Shown piece by piece: positions 7,668 to 16,346 of a DNA stretch of 64,000 bases. A model generated the notes under the pieces. It was not told where the DNA came from, did no database searches, and saw only the letters and a program-made list of their open reading frames with translations. The stretch is from NCBI GenBank assembly GCA_963931055.1, contig OZ006987.1, positions 1,550,001 to 1,614,000 of the forward strand, read 5' to 3'. Origin of the DNA: Coprenecus sp949297365. Lineage in GTDB: Bacteria; Bacteroidota; Bacteroidia; Bacteroidales; UBA932. The position numbers and the translations under genes were made by a program. How positions within the stretch are numbered: the stretch's first letter is position 1; every line of letters starts with the position of its first letter.

Positions 7668-9335
7668 TTAAGCTTTTTTACTTTCAGCTTTTTTACCTTC
7701 CGTGATTCTCTCGAGCCAGCGTACCATTCCGAGCATCGCACCCATGGAGATGAGACATGCTGCTACGAATACGCACCATGTGGCCCACAGAGGGATTGAG
7801 TCGTAGAGTATGCCTCCGATGAACAGCAGCTGGTTGCCAATAGCTGTAGCCGCGAGCCAGCAGCCCTGCATGATACCCTGCAGATGAGGAGGTGCTACTT
7901 TTGACACGAATGACAGTCCGAGAGGGCTGATGAACAGCTCTGCCGTAGTGAGGATGAAATACATGGCCACCATAACCAGCGGAGAAAGTCTCTGCGATGC
8001 GTCCAGACCTCCCATTGCGGCCACTTCTTCACTTGTAGGAAGGCCGGCTGAACAGATGGTAAGGAAGATATAGGCCACAGCAGCGATGCCCATGCCGATA
8101 CCGATCTTCATAGGAGTGGACGGCTCTTTGTCGCGGTTGCGCAGCCATCCGAAGATACCGATGATGATAGGCGTCAGGAATACTACGAAGAAAGGATTGA
8201 CGGACTGGAAGATCTCCGCTCCCACTATCTGAGTGAAGCCGAGGTCGATATTGATGACATCCAGGTTGATATAGTCACGGGCAAAATAGGTCAGGGAATA
8301 TCCGTTCTGATGGAAAGAGAACCAGAAGAAGATAACCACCGCGAATACAGCGAACAGGGCGTATATACGCTGGCGCACTTCCTTGGCATCCATCTTGACT
8401 TCCTCAACTGTAGGTGCCTGTGCGTTGTCACTGCTCTCTTTCTCAGCTGCTTTCTTGCTGTGGTCGGGAAGTCTCCTGCGGTTGGCGAGGAAGATCACGA
8501 GTGAAATCAGCATGGCCACGATGGCTGCGGCGAACGCATAATGGAAACCGGTGCTGAACACGTTGAGGTAGCTGTTAACGAAGTCACCGATGGTGTCGGC
8601 TGTATAGGCTGTGCCCCCGGATACCTGGGATGCCAGTTCCATCAGACGGCCGGAAGCCTGCTCGGTCATGGCCGTGCCGCCGTCAGCTGCACGCAGCCAC
8701 TGATGGCAGAGCTCCGGAAGGTCGGCATTATAGGCGAATCCCTGCTTGCCGAGCCACCAGTTGCGGATACCGATGGCGATGAAAGGAGCGAAGAAACCTC
8801 CGATGTTTATGAACATGTAGAAGATCTGGAAACCTACGTCGCGTTTCTTGGCGTATTTCTCATTGTCGTAGAGCTGTCCGACCACGGCCTGGAGGTTGCC
8901 TTTGAACAGACCGTTACCGAATGCGATGACAAGGAGGCCGAAACATGTCAGGGTCAGGATGACGGCCATGTTGGAGACGGGGGTCTCGGTAGGCCATGCA
9001 ATGATGAAATAGCCCACGGCCATCAGGATAAGACCTGCCAGAATAGTTCCTTTGTAGTTCCTGGTCCTGTCGGCGATGATGCCTCCTACGAGTGCCAGCA
9101 GATAGATGGCCGCATAGAAGACGGAGTAGATCAGACCTGTCTGAGTCTTGTTGAGACCGAATTTCGATGAGATGAAGAGGGTCAGGATAGCCATCATGAT
9201 GTAGAATCCGAAACGCTCTCCCATGTTTGCCAGCGCGGCGGGTATCAGGCCCTTGGGCTGGCCGTGACGGTTGGTGTAGTACACAAATCCCGCAGACGCG
9301 AGAAGCAATACCGTCATGACGATAAATAGAAGCAT
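7668..9335 (-). CDS. POT-family proton-coupled peptide transporter (copy 2)
   Basis: Peptide transporter of 555 residues, first gene of a two-gene operon with the paralogue just downstream. It has one extra N-terminal hydrophobic segment ('LLFIVMTVLLLASAGFVYY') before the POT core that begins 'KGLIPAALANMGERFGFY'. The PTR2 signature appears as 'FQIFYMFINIGGFFAP'. As in its neighbour, the first Glu of ExxER is Asn (N-M-G-E-R). A charged loop rich in Lys/Glu at about 290-325 connects the two halves. The two copies are well diverged, so this is an old duplication, perhaps with different peptide preferences (inference). Confidence 0.93.
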   Translation of the reverse strand: MLLFIVMTVLLLASAGFVYYTNRHGQPKGLIPAALANMGERFGFYIMMAILTLFISSKFGLNKTQTGLIYSVFYAAIYLLALVGGIIADRTRNYKGTILAGLILMAVGYFIIAWPTETPVSNMAVILTLTCFGLLVIAFGNGLFKGNLQAVVGQLYDNEKYAKKRDVGFQIFYMFINIGGFFAPFIAIGIRNWWLGKQGFAYNADLPELCHQWLRAADGGTAMTEQASGRLMELASQVSGGTAYTADTIGDFVNSYLNVFSTGFHYAFAAAIVAMLISLVIFLANRRRLPDHSKKAAEKESSDNAQAPTVEEVKMDAKEVRQRIYALFAVFAVVIFFWFSFHQNGYSLTYFARDYINLDVINIDLGFTQIVGAEIFQSVNPFFVVFLTPIIIGIFGWLRNRDKEPSTPMKIGIGMGIAAVAYIFLTICSAGLPTSEEVAAMGGLDASQRLSPLVMVAMYFILTTAELFISPLGLSFVSKVAPPHLQGIMQGCWLAATAIGNQLLFIGGILYDSIPLWATWCVFVAACLISMGAMLGMVRWLERITEGKKAESKKA

Positions 9336-9372
9336 AAGTATGAATTTAAATTAATAATTTTTGTAGCGGTTG

Positions 9373-9380
9373 CAAATATA
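9373..9380 (-). promoter_or_regulatory. -7 element TATATTTG for the POT operon
   Basis: The minus strand reads TATATTTG 37 bp before the ATG of the first transporter gene, in the short gap after the porin gene. No convincing -33 element is seen. Confidence 0.45.
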
Positions 9381-9389
9381 AAAAAAGTT

Positions 9390-10562
9390 TTAGAAAATAT
9401 TCATAATGTAGATAAGTCCGAGTGAAAGCCTGTGCTCCTGCGCGGATGTGATGCCCAGGGCGGTGCCGTAACCGGTGGGGAAGGCACTGTAGTAGTTGTA
9501 GTGCAGGAAGAAGCGGAAATCCCGGCTCTTGGTAGGCATGTATTCGAGGCAGGCCTGTGCGTTCCAGCTGGAGCGGCACAGGCCTGTCGGCACGTCTCCG
9601 TAGGCTCTGTACAGGCTTCCGTGCTCGATGGAACCTTTCAGAAATGCCGAGAATGAGGGGCTGAAGAACAGGTGCAGGTAGCCTATTGCGGAGAAGTACT
9701 CCACGTTCTCCAGAGTACGGCTCAGTCCGTCGGGGAAGACGGAGGCCCGGCTGAGTATGCCGTTGGCATCCAGGTCCTGACGGGAATATATGAGGTCAAA
9801 ATAGACTCCCCACCAGTCGCTGCGGTAGGACTGGCCCAACTCGATGATCCACAGGTCTTTCCCGACCGCCTGGGAGCCGTAGGAGGCCGACCAGCGGAAT
9901 TCCAGGGCATTGTCCAGGAAGTTGCCGTTCCAGTTGAGGGTGTACAGGAAGGGAGCTCTGGATGACTCTACTCCATCAGGCAGACCTCCGTGGAAATACT
10001 CTCCGTCCGATACTCCCCTGAGATTGGAGACCTGTACGGCAAGGTCCTGCGTAGGAGTGATGTGCCAGGTGCCCATGATTCCGAGCTGATAGCAGGGGAA
10101 ACTGCCGCCGAAGTCGCTGTACTGCATGACATACACCGGGGCAGCCCAGGCTTCCTGGCCTCCGAGGGCCATGACCTGCTTTCCGAAAGTCAGGGTAAAC
10201 CGACGGACCGGAGTCCAGGCCATGTAGGCGTAGTCTACTGATTCCAGCAGGTTGTCAAATGTATTGGAGCGGAAGTTGGCGTTGAAGCTCTGGCGGAACT
10301 GGTAGTAGATCTCCCGGTTCTTGCCGACTCTGCCCTCGATGTTCCAGCGGAAGTTGTCCATGCGGAAATGGGCGGATGGCTTTCCGCCCTGAGGCATGTC
10401 GGCCCTGAGCGAGCCGCGCATCTGGAAGGCCATGTCGTGGTTGTGCAGGAAAGTCTCGGAGACCTTGCCGTCCAGCAGAGTGTCTGTAAGCGACCATGTC
10501 CGGGCGGCATGTGCGGACATAGTTACCGCCATGACGGTAATCAATAAGATCAGTCTTTTCAT
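9390..10562 (-). CDS. Porin O/P-like outer membrane beta-barrel protein
   Basis: A 390-residue outer membrane protein. The signal peptide is 'MKRLILLITVMAVTMSAHA'. The rest is made of alternating amphipathic strands ending in the aromatic 'GLIYIMNIF', the C-terminal Phe expected for barrel insertion. Strings such as 'NFRWNIEGRVGKNREIYYQF' and 'TLTFGKQVMALGGQEAW' resemble phosphate-selective porins of the OprO/OprP type found across Bacteroidota. The substrate is unknown. It is the last gene of the operon with the SIMPL protein and the GH5 fusion, separated by only 6 bp from the latter, so it may serve uptake of that enzyme's products (inference). Confidence 0.7.
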   Translation of the reverse strand: MKRLILLITVMAVTMSAHAARTWSLTDTLLDGKVSETFLHNHDMAFQMRGSLRADMPQGGKPSAHFRMDNFRWNIEGRVGKNREIYYQFRQSFNANFRSNTFDNLLESVDYAYMAWTPVRRFTLTFGKQVMALGGQEAWAAPVYVMQYSDFGGSFPCYQLGIMGTWHITPTQDLAVQVSNLRGVSDGEYFHGGLPDGVESSRAPFLYTLNWNGNFLDNALEFRWSASYGSQAVGKDLWIIELGQSYRSDWWGVYFDLIYSRQDLDANGILSRASVFPDGLSRTLENVEYFSAIGYLHLFFSPSFSAFLKGSIEHGSLYRAYGDVPTGLCRSSWNAQACLEYMPTKSRDFRFFLHYNYYSAFPTGYGTALGITSAQEHRLSLGLIYIMNIF

Positions 10563-10568
10563 TACCGG

Positions 10569-12401
10569 CTATTCGTTAACAGTCAGTGCGTATTTTCTGA
10601 TTATGGATACAGTGGATGTGTCGGAGGCGAAGACGGAATACAGGCCCTGCTCTTCCTGAGCCGGATCTCCGGTGTAGTCGTCTCCGGGCTGCCACATCAG
10701 GTGGTCCTGTGAGGGTATCGCGAGACCGCCCCAGCCCCAGAAGTTAAAGCCGGCAAGGAGAGTTCCTGAGGCTTTCTGTCCGTTCATCTGCGACAGCATG
10801 GCCTCGTAGTAGCGGTCTCTCATGCTGACGGATGTGCTGCGCGAGAAGCCCACGCTGTCCCTCGGGAAGCCGAACTCCTCCACCACCAGAGGCTTGTGGA
10901 GTCTGCGGGCCACTTCCATGTGCTCGTCCAGGTATTCCAGCGAGAGGGCTATGGCCGGCTCTACCGTGCCGTCGTTCATGTCATCGCGGGAGGTCCAGCC
11001 CCAGTTGAAAGGCCAGATATGGATATTCAGATAATCTATATAAGGTGAGCGGCCGATCTCTTCCCAAAGACTCAGGTCCACCTCGCAGCCGTACTTGCCC
11101 TCGCTGCCGACCGATACCAGATGGTTGGGGTCGATGGCCTTGATAATCTCGGCCGTCTCTGTCAGCCAGGTCCTGAACGTCTCCTTGTTCTCCTCTCCGA
11201 AAGGTCTGGGCTCGTTGCATATCTGCCACGAGAAGATGGCCGGGTCATCGCGGTATGCCTTGCCGGTGACGGTGTTGGTGCGCGAGACTATGTCCATCAC
11301 GTAGCGGCGGAACATACCCATGGCCGAGTCGGACTTCATGAAGTTGGAGACGTAGTCCACGTATTCGTTATAGCCGGCCACACGGGGCAGGGGGATGTCT
11401 CCGTAACCGGCCCACTTGAGATACTGCGAGTAGCCGCCGCTCCATTCCCAGGCATTGCCCAGGTAGAGCACGGCCTCCATGTCCCGTTTGCCCAGCTCGA
11501 CGAGAAAATAGTCCAGCCCCCGGAGCAGGGTGTCGTTGTACTTGCCCGGAGCATACTGGAGCGTCGGCTCCACTTTGGTATATACGCCGCGCTCTCCGTC
11601 GGAGCCCACCAGCACGCGCAGGTTGCGCACTCCCATCGAGCACAGGCTGTCCAGCTCGCGGGTCAGACGCTCCCGGTCGCCTCCGCTGCCTTCCGAGGCC
11701 AGTATCGGCCCGTACCAGAAGTTGGTACCTATAAAGTAATACGGCTGTTCGTGTTTGATGAACTGACCGTCCTCTATCCGGATGATGTCATGGCTTCCTC
11801 TGTCCACGCAGGAGAGAATCACCACTGCGGTCAGGACGGCCAGCATGGATATAGCGGATCTTGTGGGAGATTTCCTGATCCTGCCTGCCCATAGCCGGGG
11901 TCTGTATGAGGCGGTCCAGGCCTTGGACGCGTATCTCCATTTTTTTGAAGAGGAGTTGAAATGCTTTCCGCCGCGGCATGTGCCCTCAATGACTACGCCG
12001 AGTACGTCGGATACTGTGGCACTTTCGTAGGGGGAGTATGAGCTGTCCTCTCTCAGAAGCAGCAGGGTACCCCAGACATGGACCACCCGCATAAGTACCG
12101 GGGTCATGCCGTCCTTATGCCGTACCAGCACCACATCCCGGCGCCGGATGGTGATGCGTCCGCTGGCGCAGGAGCGGTTACGGTATCTTCTGTCCGGATT
12201 GCCGCAGCGTGATTGGAATGCGTTGAGTTCCCACTGGCTGTAATTATGCCCGGACAGTTTTACGGGAGCAAGCAGGACTGAGTCCTCGCCCGGTCTGAGG
12301 AACGGGCGCATACCGCTGCCTGAGACAGGAACTCTGACGAATGCCCCGGAAGCCAGTCTCCCGGCGGCCTCTGTATAGTCAATCGCGTTGAATGTTGCCA
12401 T
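10569..12401 (-). CDS. Fusion: S24/S26-like peptidase domain plus GH5 beta-mannanase-type glycoside hydrolase
   Basis: A single open frame of 610 residues with two unrelated halves. Residues 1-180 look like the short Bacteroidota S24/S26 peptidase-like proteins: 'SGSGMRPFLRPGED', 'DVVLVRHKDG', and a basic C-tail. The residue before Met, normally the catalytic Ser of the SM motif, is Gly (G30), and no clear catalytic Lys is seen, so this half may be inactive. Residues 186-198 form a hydrophobic segment ending 'VVILSC', shaped like a lipoprotein signal. Residues 205-610 match GH5 mannanases: 'FIGTNFWYGP', acid/base Glu in 'CNEPRP' (E397) and nucleophile in 'VVEEFG' (E509). The only in-frame internal ATG is at 11846, without a good ribosome site. 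The operon is SIMPL protein, this gene, porin. Mannanase specificity is inferred from the family. Confidence 0.75.
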   Translation of the reverse strand: MATFNAIDYTEAAGRLASGAFVRVPVSGSGMRPFLRPGEDSVLLAPVKLSGHNYSQWELNAFQSRCGNPDRRYRNRSCASGRITIRRRDVVLVRHKDGMTPVLMRVVHVWGTLLLLREDSSYSPYESATVSDVLGVVIEGTCRGGKHFNSSSKKWRYASKAWTASYRPRLWAGRIRKSPTRSAISMLAVLTAVVILSCVDRGSHDIIRIEDGQFIKHEQPYYFIGTNFWYGPILASEGSGGDRERLTRELDSLCSMGVRNLRVLVGSDGERGVYTKVEPTLQYAPGKYNDTLLRGLDYFLVELGKRDMEAVLYLGNAWEWSGGYSQYLKWAGYGDIPLPRVAGYNEYVDYVSNFMKSDSAMGMFRRYVMDIVSRTNTVTGKAYRDDPAIFSWQICNEPRPFGEENKETFRTWLTETAEIIKAIDPNHLVSVGSEGKYGCEVDLSLWEEIGRSPYIDYLNIHIWPFNWGWTSRDDMNDGTVEPAIALSLEYLDEHMEVARRLHKPLVVEEFGFPRDSVGFSRSTSVSMRDRYYEAMLSQMNGQKASGTLLAGFNFWGWGGLAIPSQDHLMWQPGDDYTGDPAQEEQGLYSVFASDTSTVSIIRKYALTVNE

Positions 12402-12407
12402 CTCCTT

Positions 12408-13163
12408 CTAGTCTTTAAGAGAATACTCTATGGTTGTGACCACTCTTACCACCTTGATGTGCGGAGTGTTCTGGTCCCGGTTGGAAATCGAGAACTGTCC
12501 CTGTGAGGCCGAGCGTATCTTGCCGATCCTGCTGTCGGAGTCCTCCGCAAACTTCTGGGCAGTTGCTCTTGCATTCTGAGTGGCTTCGGCGACCATCTCC
12601 GGCTTTATGTCGTTGAGTCCGTTGAAAGAGAATACGGTCTGGAACTGGTAGTCGTCACCGGCTATCACCACGCCTTTCTTGAGCAGGTCGCCCTGCCTGC
12701 TCATCAGTCCGCGCACCAGGTCTATCTTGTCGGAAGCGACTGTCACTACAGAGACGGCCTTGTAGCGGTTGGGGTCTTCGTTGTTGTAGCTGTATCTTTC
12801 GGCCTGTAGGTCCGTTACCGATGCCGGAGCTACGGTTATCTCCTCCTGAGGGATGCCGTTGGATGTGAGGAAGTTCACGATGACGGTGTTGGACCGCTCT
12901 ATCTCGTTGTATAGCGAGCGCAGGTCGTTGCCGGCCAGCCTGTAGGCCAGAGGCCAGATTACCTGGTCCGCTGCCACCTCCCTTTCCGAGAGGCCCTTGA
13001 CCACTACGCTGCGGTCCCTGTCCGCGAAGCGTCCGATGCCGGCGTAGATGAACCATCCGAGAACTATCAGCCCGATCATTACCGAGCCTCCGTCAAAAGT
13101 CAGCTTTACCTTGGTCTGTCTGTCCTTTTCCTGTTGAGGACTGCCGTTTTTAATCCCTTCCAT
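12408..13163 (-). CDS. SIMPL domain-containing protein (DUF541)
   Basis: A 251-residue membrane-anchored protein. One N-terminal transmembrane segment is at about residues 27-45 ('GSVMIGLIVLGWFIYAGIG'). It is followed by the SIMPL domain: 'RSVVVKGLSEREVAADQVIWPL' at the start and 'ATQNARATAQKFAEDSDSRIGKI' near the end, which is the family's most conserved string. SIMPL proteins face the periplasm or outer membrane; their molecular role is poorly known. It is the first gene of the minus-strand operon with the S26/GH5 fusion, 6 bp apart. It has a -7 element at 13189-13196. Confidence 0.85.
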   Translation of the reverse strand: MEGIKNGSPQQEKDRQTKVKLTFDGGSVMIGLIVLGWFIYAGIGRFADRDRSVVVKGLSEREVAADQVIWPLAYRLAGNDLRSLYNEIERSNTVIVNFLTSNGIPQEEITVAPASVTDLQAERYSYNNEDPNRYKAVSVVTVASDKIDLVRGLMSRQGDLLKKGVVIAGDDYQFQTVFSFNGLNDIKPEMVAEATQNARATAQKFAEDSDSRIGKIRSASQGQFSISNRDQNTPHIKVVRVVTTIEYSLKD

Positions 13164-13188
13164 AGCGTATAAATCTTAGTACATCTGA

Positions 13189-13196
13189 CAAATATA
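13189..13196 (-). promoter_or_regulatory. -7 element TATATTTG for the SIMPL/GH5/porin operon
   Basis: The minus strand reads TATATTTG 26 bp before the SIMPL start codon. It faces away from a second -7 element at 13217-13224, making a compact divergent promoter region. Confidence 0.45.
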
Positions 13197-13216
13197 CGGA
13201 TTTATTTAAATTTTTC

Positions 13217-13224
13217 TAAATTTG
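13217..13224 (+). promoter_or_regulatory. -7 element TAAATTTG for the HELTH membrane protein
   Basis: TAAATTTG matches TAnnTTTG and lies 30 bp before the ATG at 13254. Its position argues against the GTG at 13227 as start codon. Confidence 0.45.
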
Positions 13225-13253
13225 CCGTGCTTAATGTTAAACTTTTACAAAGT

Positions 13254-13937
13254 ATGAGAATTGTTTCAAGGATACTTTATTTTATTATCGTCATATTCTG
13301 CCTGGCGGTAATCATCTTCAATATCCCGTCGGTGTTCATGGACTCGGTGAGGGCGTATAAGATGTATCTGTGGTTCGGCTGCGGTGCCCTGGCGTATTTC
13401 CTGATCATGCTTATCCCGCCGGTGCGCAAGAACGAGAAATGGCTTCAGACTTTCTCCCATGAGCTGACCCATACGATAGTGGGCATGATGTTTTTCCGGA
13501 AGATCAACTCCTTCCAGGCTTCCGACAACGGCACCGGAGTGATATATCACAGCGGACGCAGAAGGTTCGGCAGTATCTTCATCAGTCTGGCACCGTACTG
13601 CTTCCCGATATTCACTTACCTGTTCATGCTGCTGCGCATACTCGGCTCGGAGGAGATGTATTACATCTTCGACATCTTCATCGGCTTTACGGCGGCATTT
13701 CACTTTACCTGCTTCTGGAGGCAGACCGGTAACTATCAGACTGACATACAGGGACAGGGATATGTCCGCTCCTATATGTTCATCGCCGCCTGGAGACTTT
13801 TCAACGCCACCATTATCCTGCTGACCATACGCATGGGCATAGTTGATGCAGTGACTTATATATTCCCGGAGTACTGGCACACTATTGTCGGCTGGTGGGA
13901 CGCGCTCACCGGCTGGATATCGCAGCTCCGCTCGTGA
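13254..13937 (+). CDS. Membrane protein with HELTH motif, M50-like
   Basis: A 227-residue integral membrane protein with about five hydrophobic segments. The ATG at 13254 was chosen because the promoter leaves no leader for the upstream GTG. After two N-terminal helices comes 'SHELTHTIVGMMFF' (H69-E70-H73), which has the HExxH zinc-binding pattern embedded in a membrane segment, as in site-2-type or M50 proteases and their relatives. The usual M50 second motif (NxxPxxxxDG) is not obvious. It ends in 'WWDALTGWISQL'. A peptidase role is therefore only possible. It precedes an S9 peptidase gene by 33 bp and may be co-transcribed with it. Confidence 0.6.
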   Translation: MRIVSRILYFIIVIFCLAVIIFNIPSVFMDSVRAYKMYLWFGCGALAYFLIMLIPPVRKNEKWLQTFSHELTHTIVGMMFFRKINSFQASDNGTGVIYHSGRRRFGSIFISLAPYCFPIFTYLFMLLRILGSEEMYYIFDIFIGFTAAFHFTCFWRQTGNYQTDIQGQGYVRSYMFIAAWRLFNATIILLTIRMGIVDAVTYIFPEYWHTIVGWWDALTGWISQLRS

Positions 13938-13970
13938 TGTACCTTGACAGATCATTAAATTATTATACTG

Positions 13971-16058
13971 ATGAGAAAACCTTTAATATTACTTTCGACA
14001 TTCCTGATGGCAATGACATTCTGTGCGGACGGTTCCGCCAAGGACAGGCAGTCCGTCATTGAGAAAGAACCGCTTGAGATTGTGGACGGCAAGTTCACTC
14101 CCGAGATTATGCTCCGGCTAGGACGTGTCTCCGATCCCCAGCTCTCTCCGGACGGCAAGAAGATACTCTATGGAGTGACCTACACCAGCATAGAGGAGAA
14201 CCGCAGTGTGCGGCAGCTCTATGTGATGAACGCCGACGGCACAGGCAACAGGCAGATAACCCGCTTCACCTCCAGCGCGAACAACGCCCGCTGGTACGGT
14301 GACGGCTCTACGATACTTTATCTGCGCGACGGTCAGATCTGGTCGATGAAGGCCGACGGCAAGGGTGCCCGTCAGGTAAGCGACATCCCCGGTGGCATCT
14401 CCGAGTTCAAGCTCTCCCCCGACCAGACCAAGGTGATGTACATCGCCCAGGTGCAGTACGCTACCAAACCGACCGACCTGTATCCCGATCTTCCCAAGTC
14501 CTCGGGACGTGAGATAGACGACCTGATGTACCGTCACTGGGACTGTTTCGTGGAGACCATTCCCCACACCTTCGTGGCCGACGTGACCCGTTCCGGCAAC
14601 AGTCTGAAAGTTGCCCCCGGCAAGGATATTATCGAGGGCACCAGATTCGAGCTTCCCACACTGCCCTTCGGCGGACTGGAGCAGCTCTCCTGGAGTCCTG
14701 ACGGACAGTGGATCGCTTACGCCTGCCGCAAGCTGACCGGCAAGGAATACGCCTTCTCCACCAATACCGACATCTATCTCTACAATGTGGCTGACGGCAC
14801 CTGCGAGAATCTTACTGAGGGCATGAACGGTTACGATACCGACCCGGTGTTCTCTCCCGACGGAAAGAGCATCGCTTGGCTGAGCATGGAGAGAGCAGGT
14901 TTCGAGGCTGACCGCACCAGGCTTTTCGTCATCGACCTGGCTTCCCGCGAGAAGAAGGAGCTTACCGTAGGCTTTGACCACGGAGCCATGTCGCCCGTAT
15001 GGAAGGCCGACGGCAGCGGACTCTATTTCAACGCCCTGACATTTGCCCTGCAGGCGATTTATTCCGTAGACCTTGAGGGCAACATCACCCGCATTACACC
15101 AGATGATCTCTGGTTTGACTTCGGTGGAGTGAAGGAGATGGGCGCTGACCGTCTGCTGACCACCTGCCAGTCCATGAGCAGACCCGACGAGATCGTGGCC
15201 GTATCTCTGGCCGACGGCTCGTTCACCTACCTCACCCACGAGAATGACGATATCTACGCCCGGTTGGCCCAGGAGACATACGAGCTCCGCTGGATACCCA
15301 CCACTGACGGCCTGAAGATGCTTACCTGGGTGGTTTATCCCGCCGGATTCGACTCCACGAAGGTCTATCCGACCATGCTCTTCTGCACCGGAGGCCCTCA
15401 GCAGTGCCTCAGCCAGAGCTGGTCTACCCGCTGGAACTTCAAGCTGATGGCCGCCCAGGGCTATATCGTCATCCTGCCCAACAGGCGCGGCACCATGTCG
15501 TTCGGCCAGAAATGGTGCGATGACGTGTCTCAGGACTACGCCGGCCAGTGCATCGACGACTATATGTCAGCCGTCTACGAGATGAAGCAGGAGCCGTATG
15601 TAGGCAAGATGGGCGCTTCGGGAGCCAGCTTCGGAGGTTATTCGATCTACTACCTCGCCGGAGCTCATCCCGATGACTTCGATGCTTTCCTGGCCCATGC
15701 CGGCATCTTCAATCAGGAGCAGATGTACATGATGACCGAGGAGATGTGGTTCCCTTACTGGGAGAACGGCGGTGCTCCCTGGGATCTCGAGAAGCCCGCG
15801 GCCCGCAGACACTACGTCAATTCTCCCCACAAGCTCATCCGCAACTGGAAGACCCCGATCATGGTTACTCACGGCGAAATGGACTACCGCGTACCCGTGG
15901 AGCAGGGCATGGCCGCCTTCAACGCCGCGCAGATGATGGGAGTCCCCTCGCGTATGCTGCTCTTCCCCGAGGAGAACCACTGGATTCTCAGGCCTCAGAA
16001 CGCCGTCCACTGGCAACGTGACTTCTTCGCCTGGTTCGACCAGTGGCTGAAGGACTAA
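13971..16058 (+). CDS. S9 family serine peptidase (dipeptidyl/acylaminoacyl peptidase type)
   Basis: A 695-residue exported prolyl-oligopeptidase-like enzyme that cleaves short peptides. The signal peptide is 'MRKPLILLSTFLMAMTFCADG'-like. Residues about 45-420 contain PD40-type beta-propeller strings such as 'RVSDPQLSPDGKKILY', 'LSWSPDGQWIAYA' and 'DPVFSPDGKSIAWL'. The C-terminal alpha/beta-hydrolase domain carries the triad: Ser in 'GASFGGYS' (S553), Asp in 'GEMDYRVP' (D638) and His in 'EENHWIL' (H670). Length and order fit periplasmic S9 peptidases of Bacteroidota, which feed peptide uptake. The two POT transporters nearby would suit such a role, but they are on a separate operon. A strong terminator follows. 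Confidence 0.93.
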   Translation: MRKPLILLSTFLMAMTFCADGSAKDRQSVIEKEPLEIVDGKFTPEIMLRLGRVSDPQLSPDGKKILYGVTYTSIEENRSVRQLYVMNADGTGNRQITRFTSSANNARWYGDGSTILYLRDGQIWSMKADGKGARQVSDIPGGISEFKLSPDQTKVMYIAQVQYATKPTDLYPDLPKSSGREIDDLMYRHWDCFVETIPHTFVADVTRSGNSLKVAPGKDIIEGTRFELPTLPFGGLEQLSWSPDGQWIAYACRKLTGKEYAFSTNTDIYLYNVADGTCENLTEGMNGYDTDPVFSPDGKSIAWLSMERAGFEADRTRLFVIDLASREKKELTVGFDHGAMSPVWKADGSGLYFNALTFALQAIYSVDLEGNITRITPDDLWFDFGGVKEMGADRLLTTCQSMSRPDEIVAVSLADGSFTYLTHENDDIYARLAQETYELRWIPTTDGLKMLTWVVYPAGFDSTKVYPTMLFCTGGPQQCLSQSWSTRWNFKLMAAQGYIVILPNRRGTMSFGQKWCDDVSQDYAGQCIDDYMSAVYEMKQEPYVGKMGASGASFGGYSIYYLAGAHPDDFDAFLAHAGIFNQEQMYMMTEEMWFPYWENGGAPWDLEKPAARRHYVNSPHKLIRNWKTPIMVTHGEMDYRVPVEQGMAAFNAAQMMGVPSRMLLFPEENHWILRPQNAVHWQRDFFAWFDQWLKD

Positions 16059-16077
16059 CGGTGATTTATAGGAATTC

Positions 16078-16122
16078 GTTCTCCTGCGAAACACACAAGC
16101 TTTCGCAGGAGAACATTTTTTT
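16078..16122 (+). terminator. Strong rho-independent terminator after the S9 peptidase gene
   Basis: A perfect 14-bp stem GTTCTCCTGCGAAA/TTTCGCAGGAGAAC, 9-nt loop, followed by ATTTTTTT. It starts 20 bp after the stop codon. Confidence 0.92.
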
Positions 16123-16304
16123 ATAACAGGGGAATTATTGTAAAGAAGGAACAGGAAACTGTATATAAAATGAGACCGGGTGGAAAGACTGCTGTATACT
16201 GTTTGTGCGCTTTATGCGGACAGAATTTGTCGTTTTCAGCGTTGATATTTAACCGAAACTTCTCCGCCGGTGCAAATTAATTAAACCGATAGAAAAAGTT
16301 TTTA

Positions 16305-16312
16305 TATTTTTG
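16305..16312 (+). promoter_or_regulatory. -7 element TATTTTTG upstream of the threonine dehydrogenase gene
   Basis: TATTTTTG matches TAnnTTTG and lies 35 bp before the ATG at 16347, after a terminator, where a promoter is needed. The rest of the 16123-16304 gap shows nothing else I can name. Confidence 0.55.
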
Positions 16313-16346
16313 CGGTTTAATAAAACAACAAATAAAGTTACAGTAT

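Noticed and set aside
14118..15239. Minus-strand frame of 373 codons inside the S9 peptidase gene
   Set aside because: Shadow frame; the plus strand encodes an intact S9 peptidase with complete catalytic triad.
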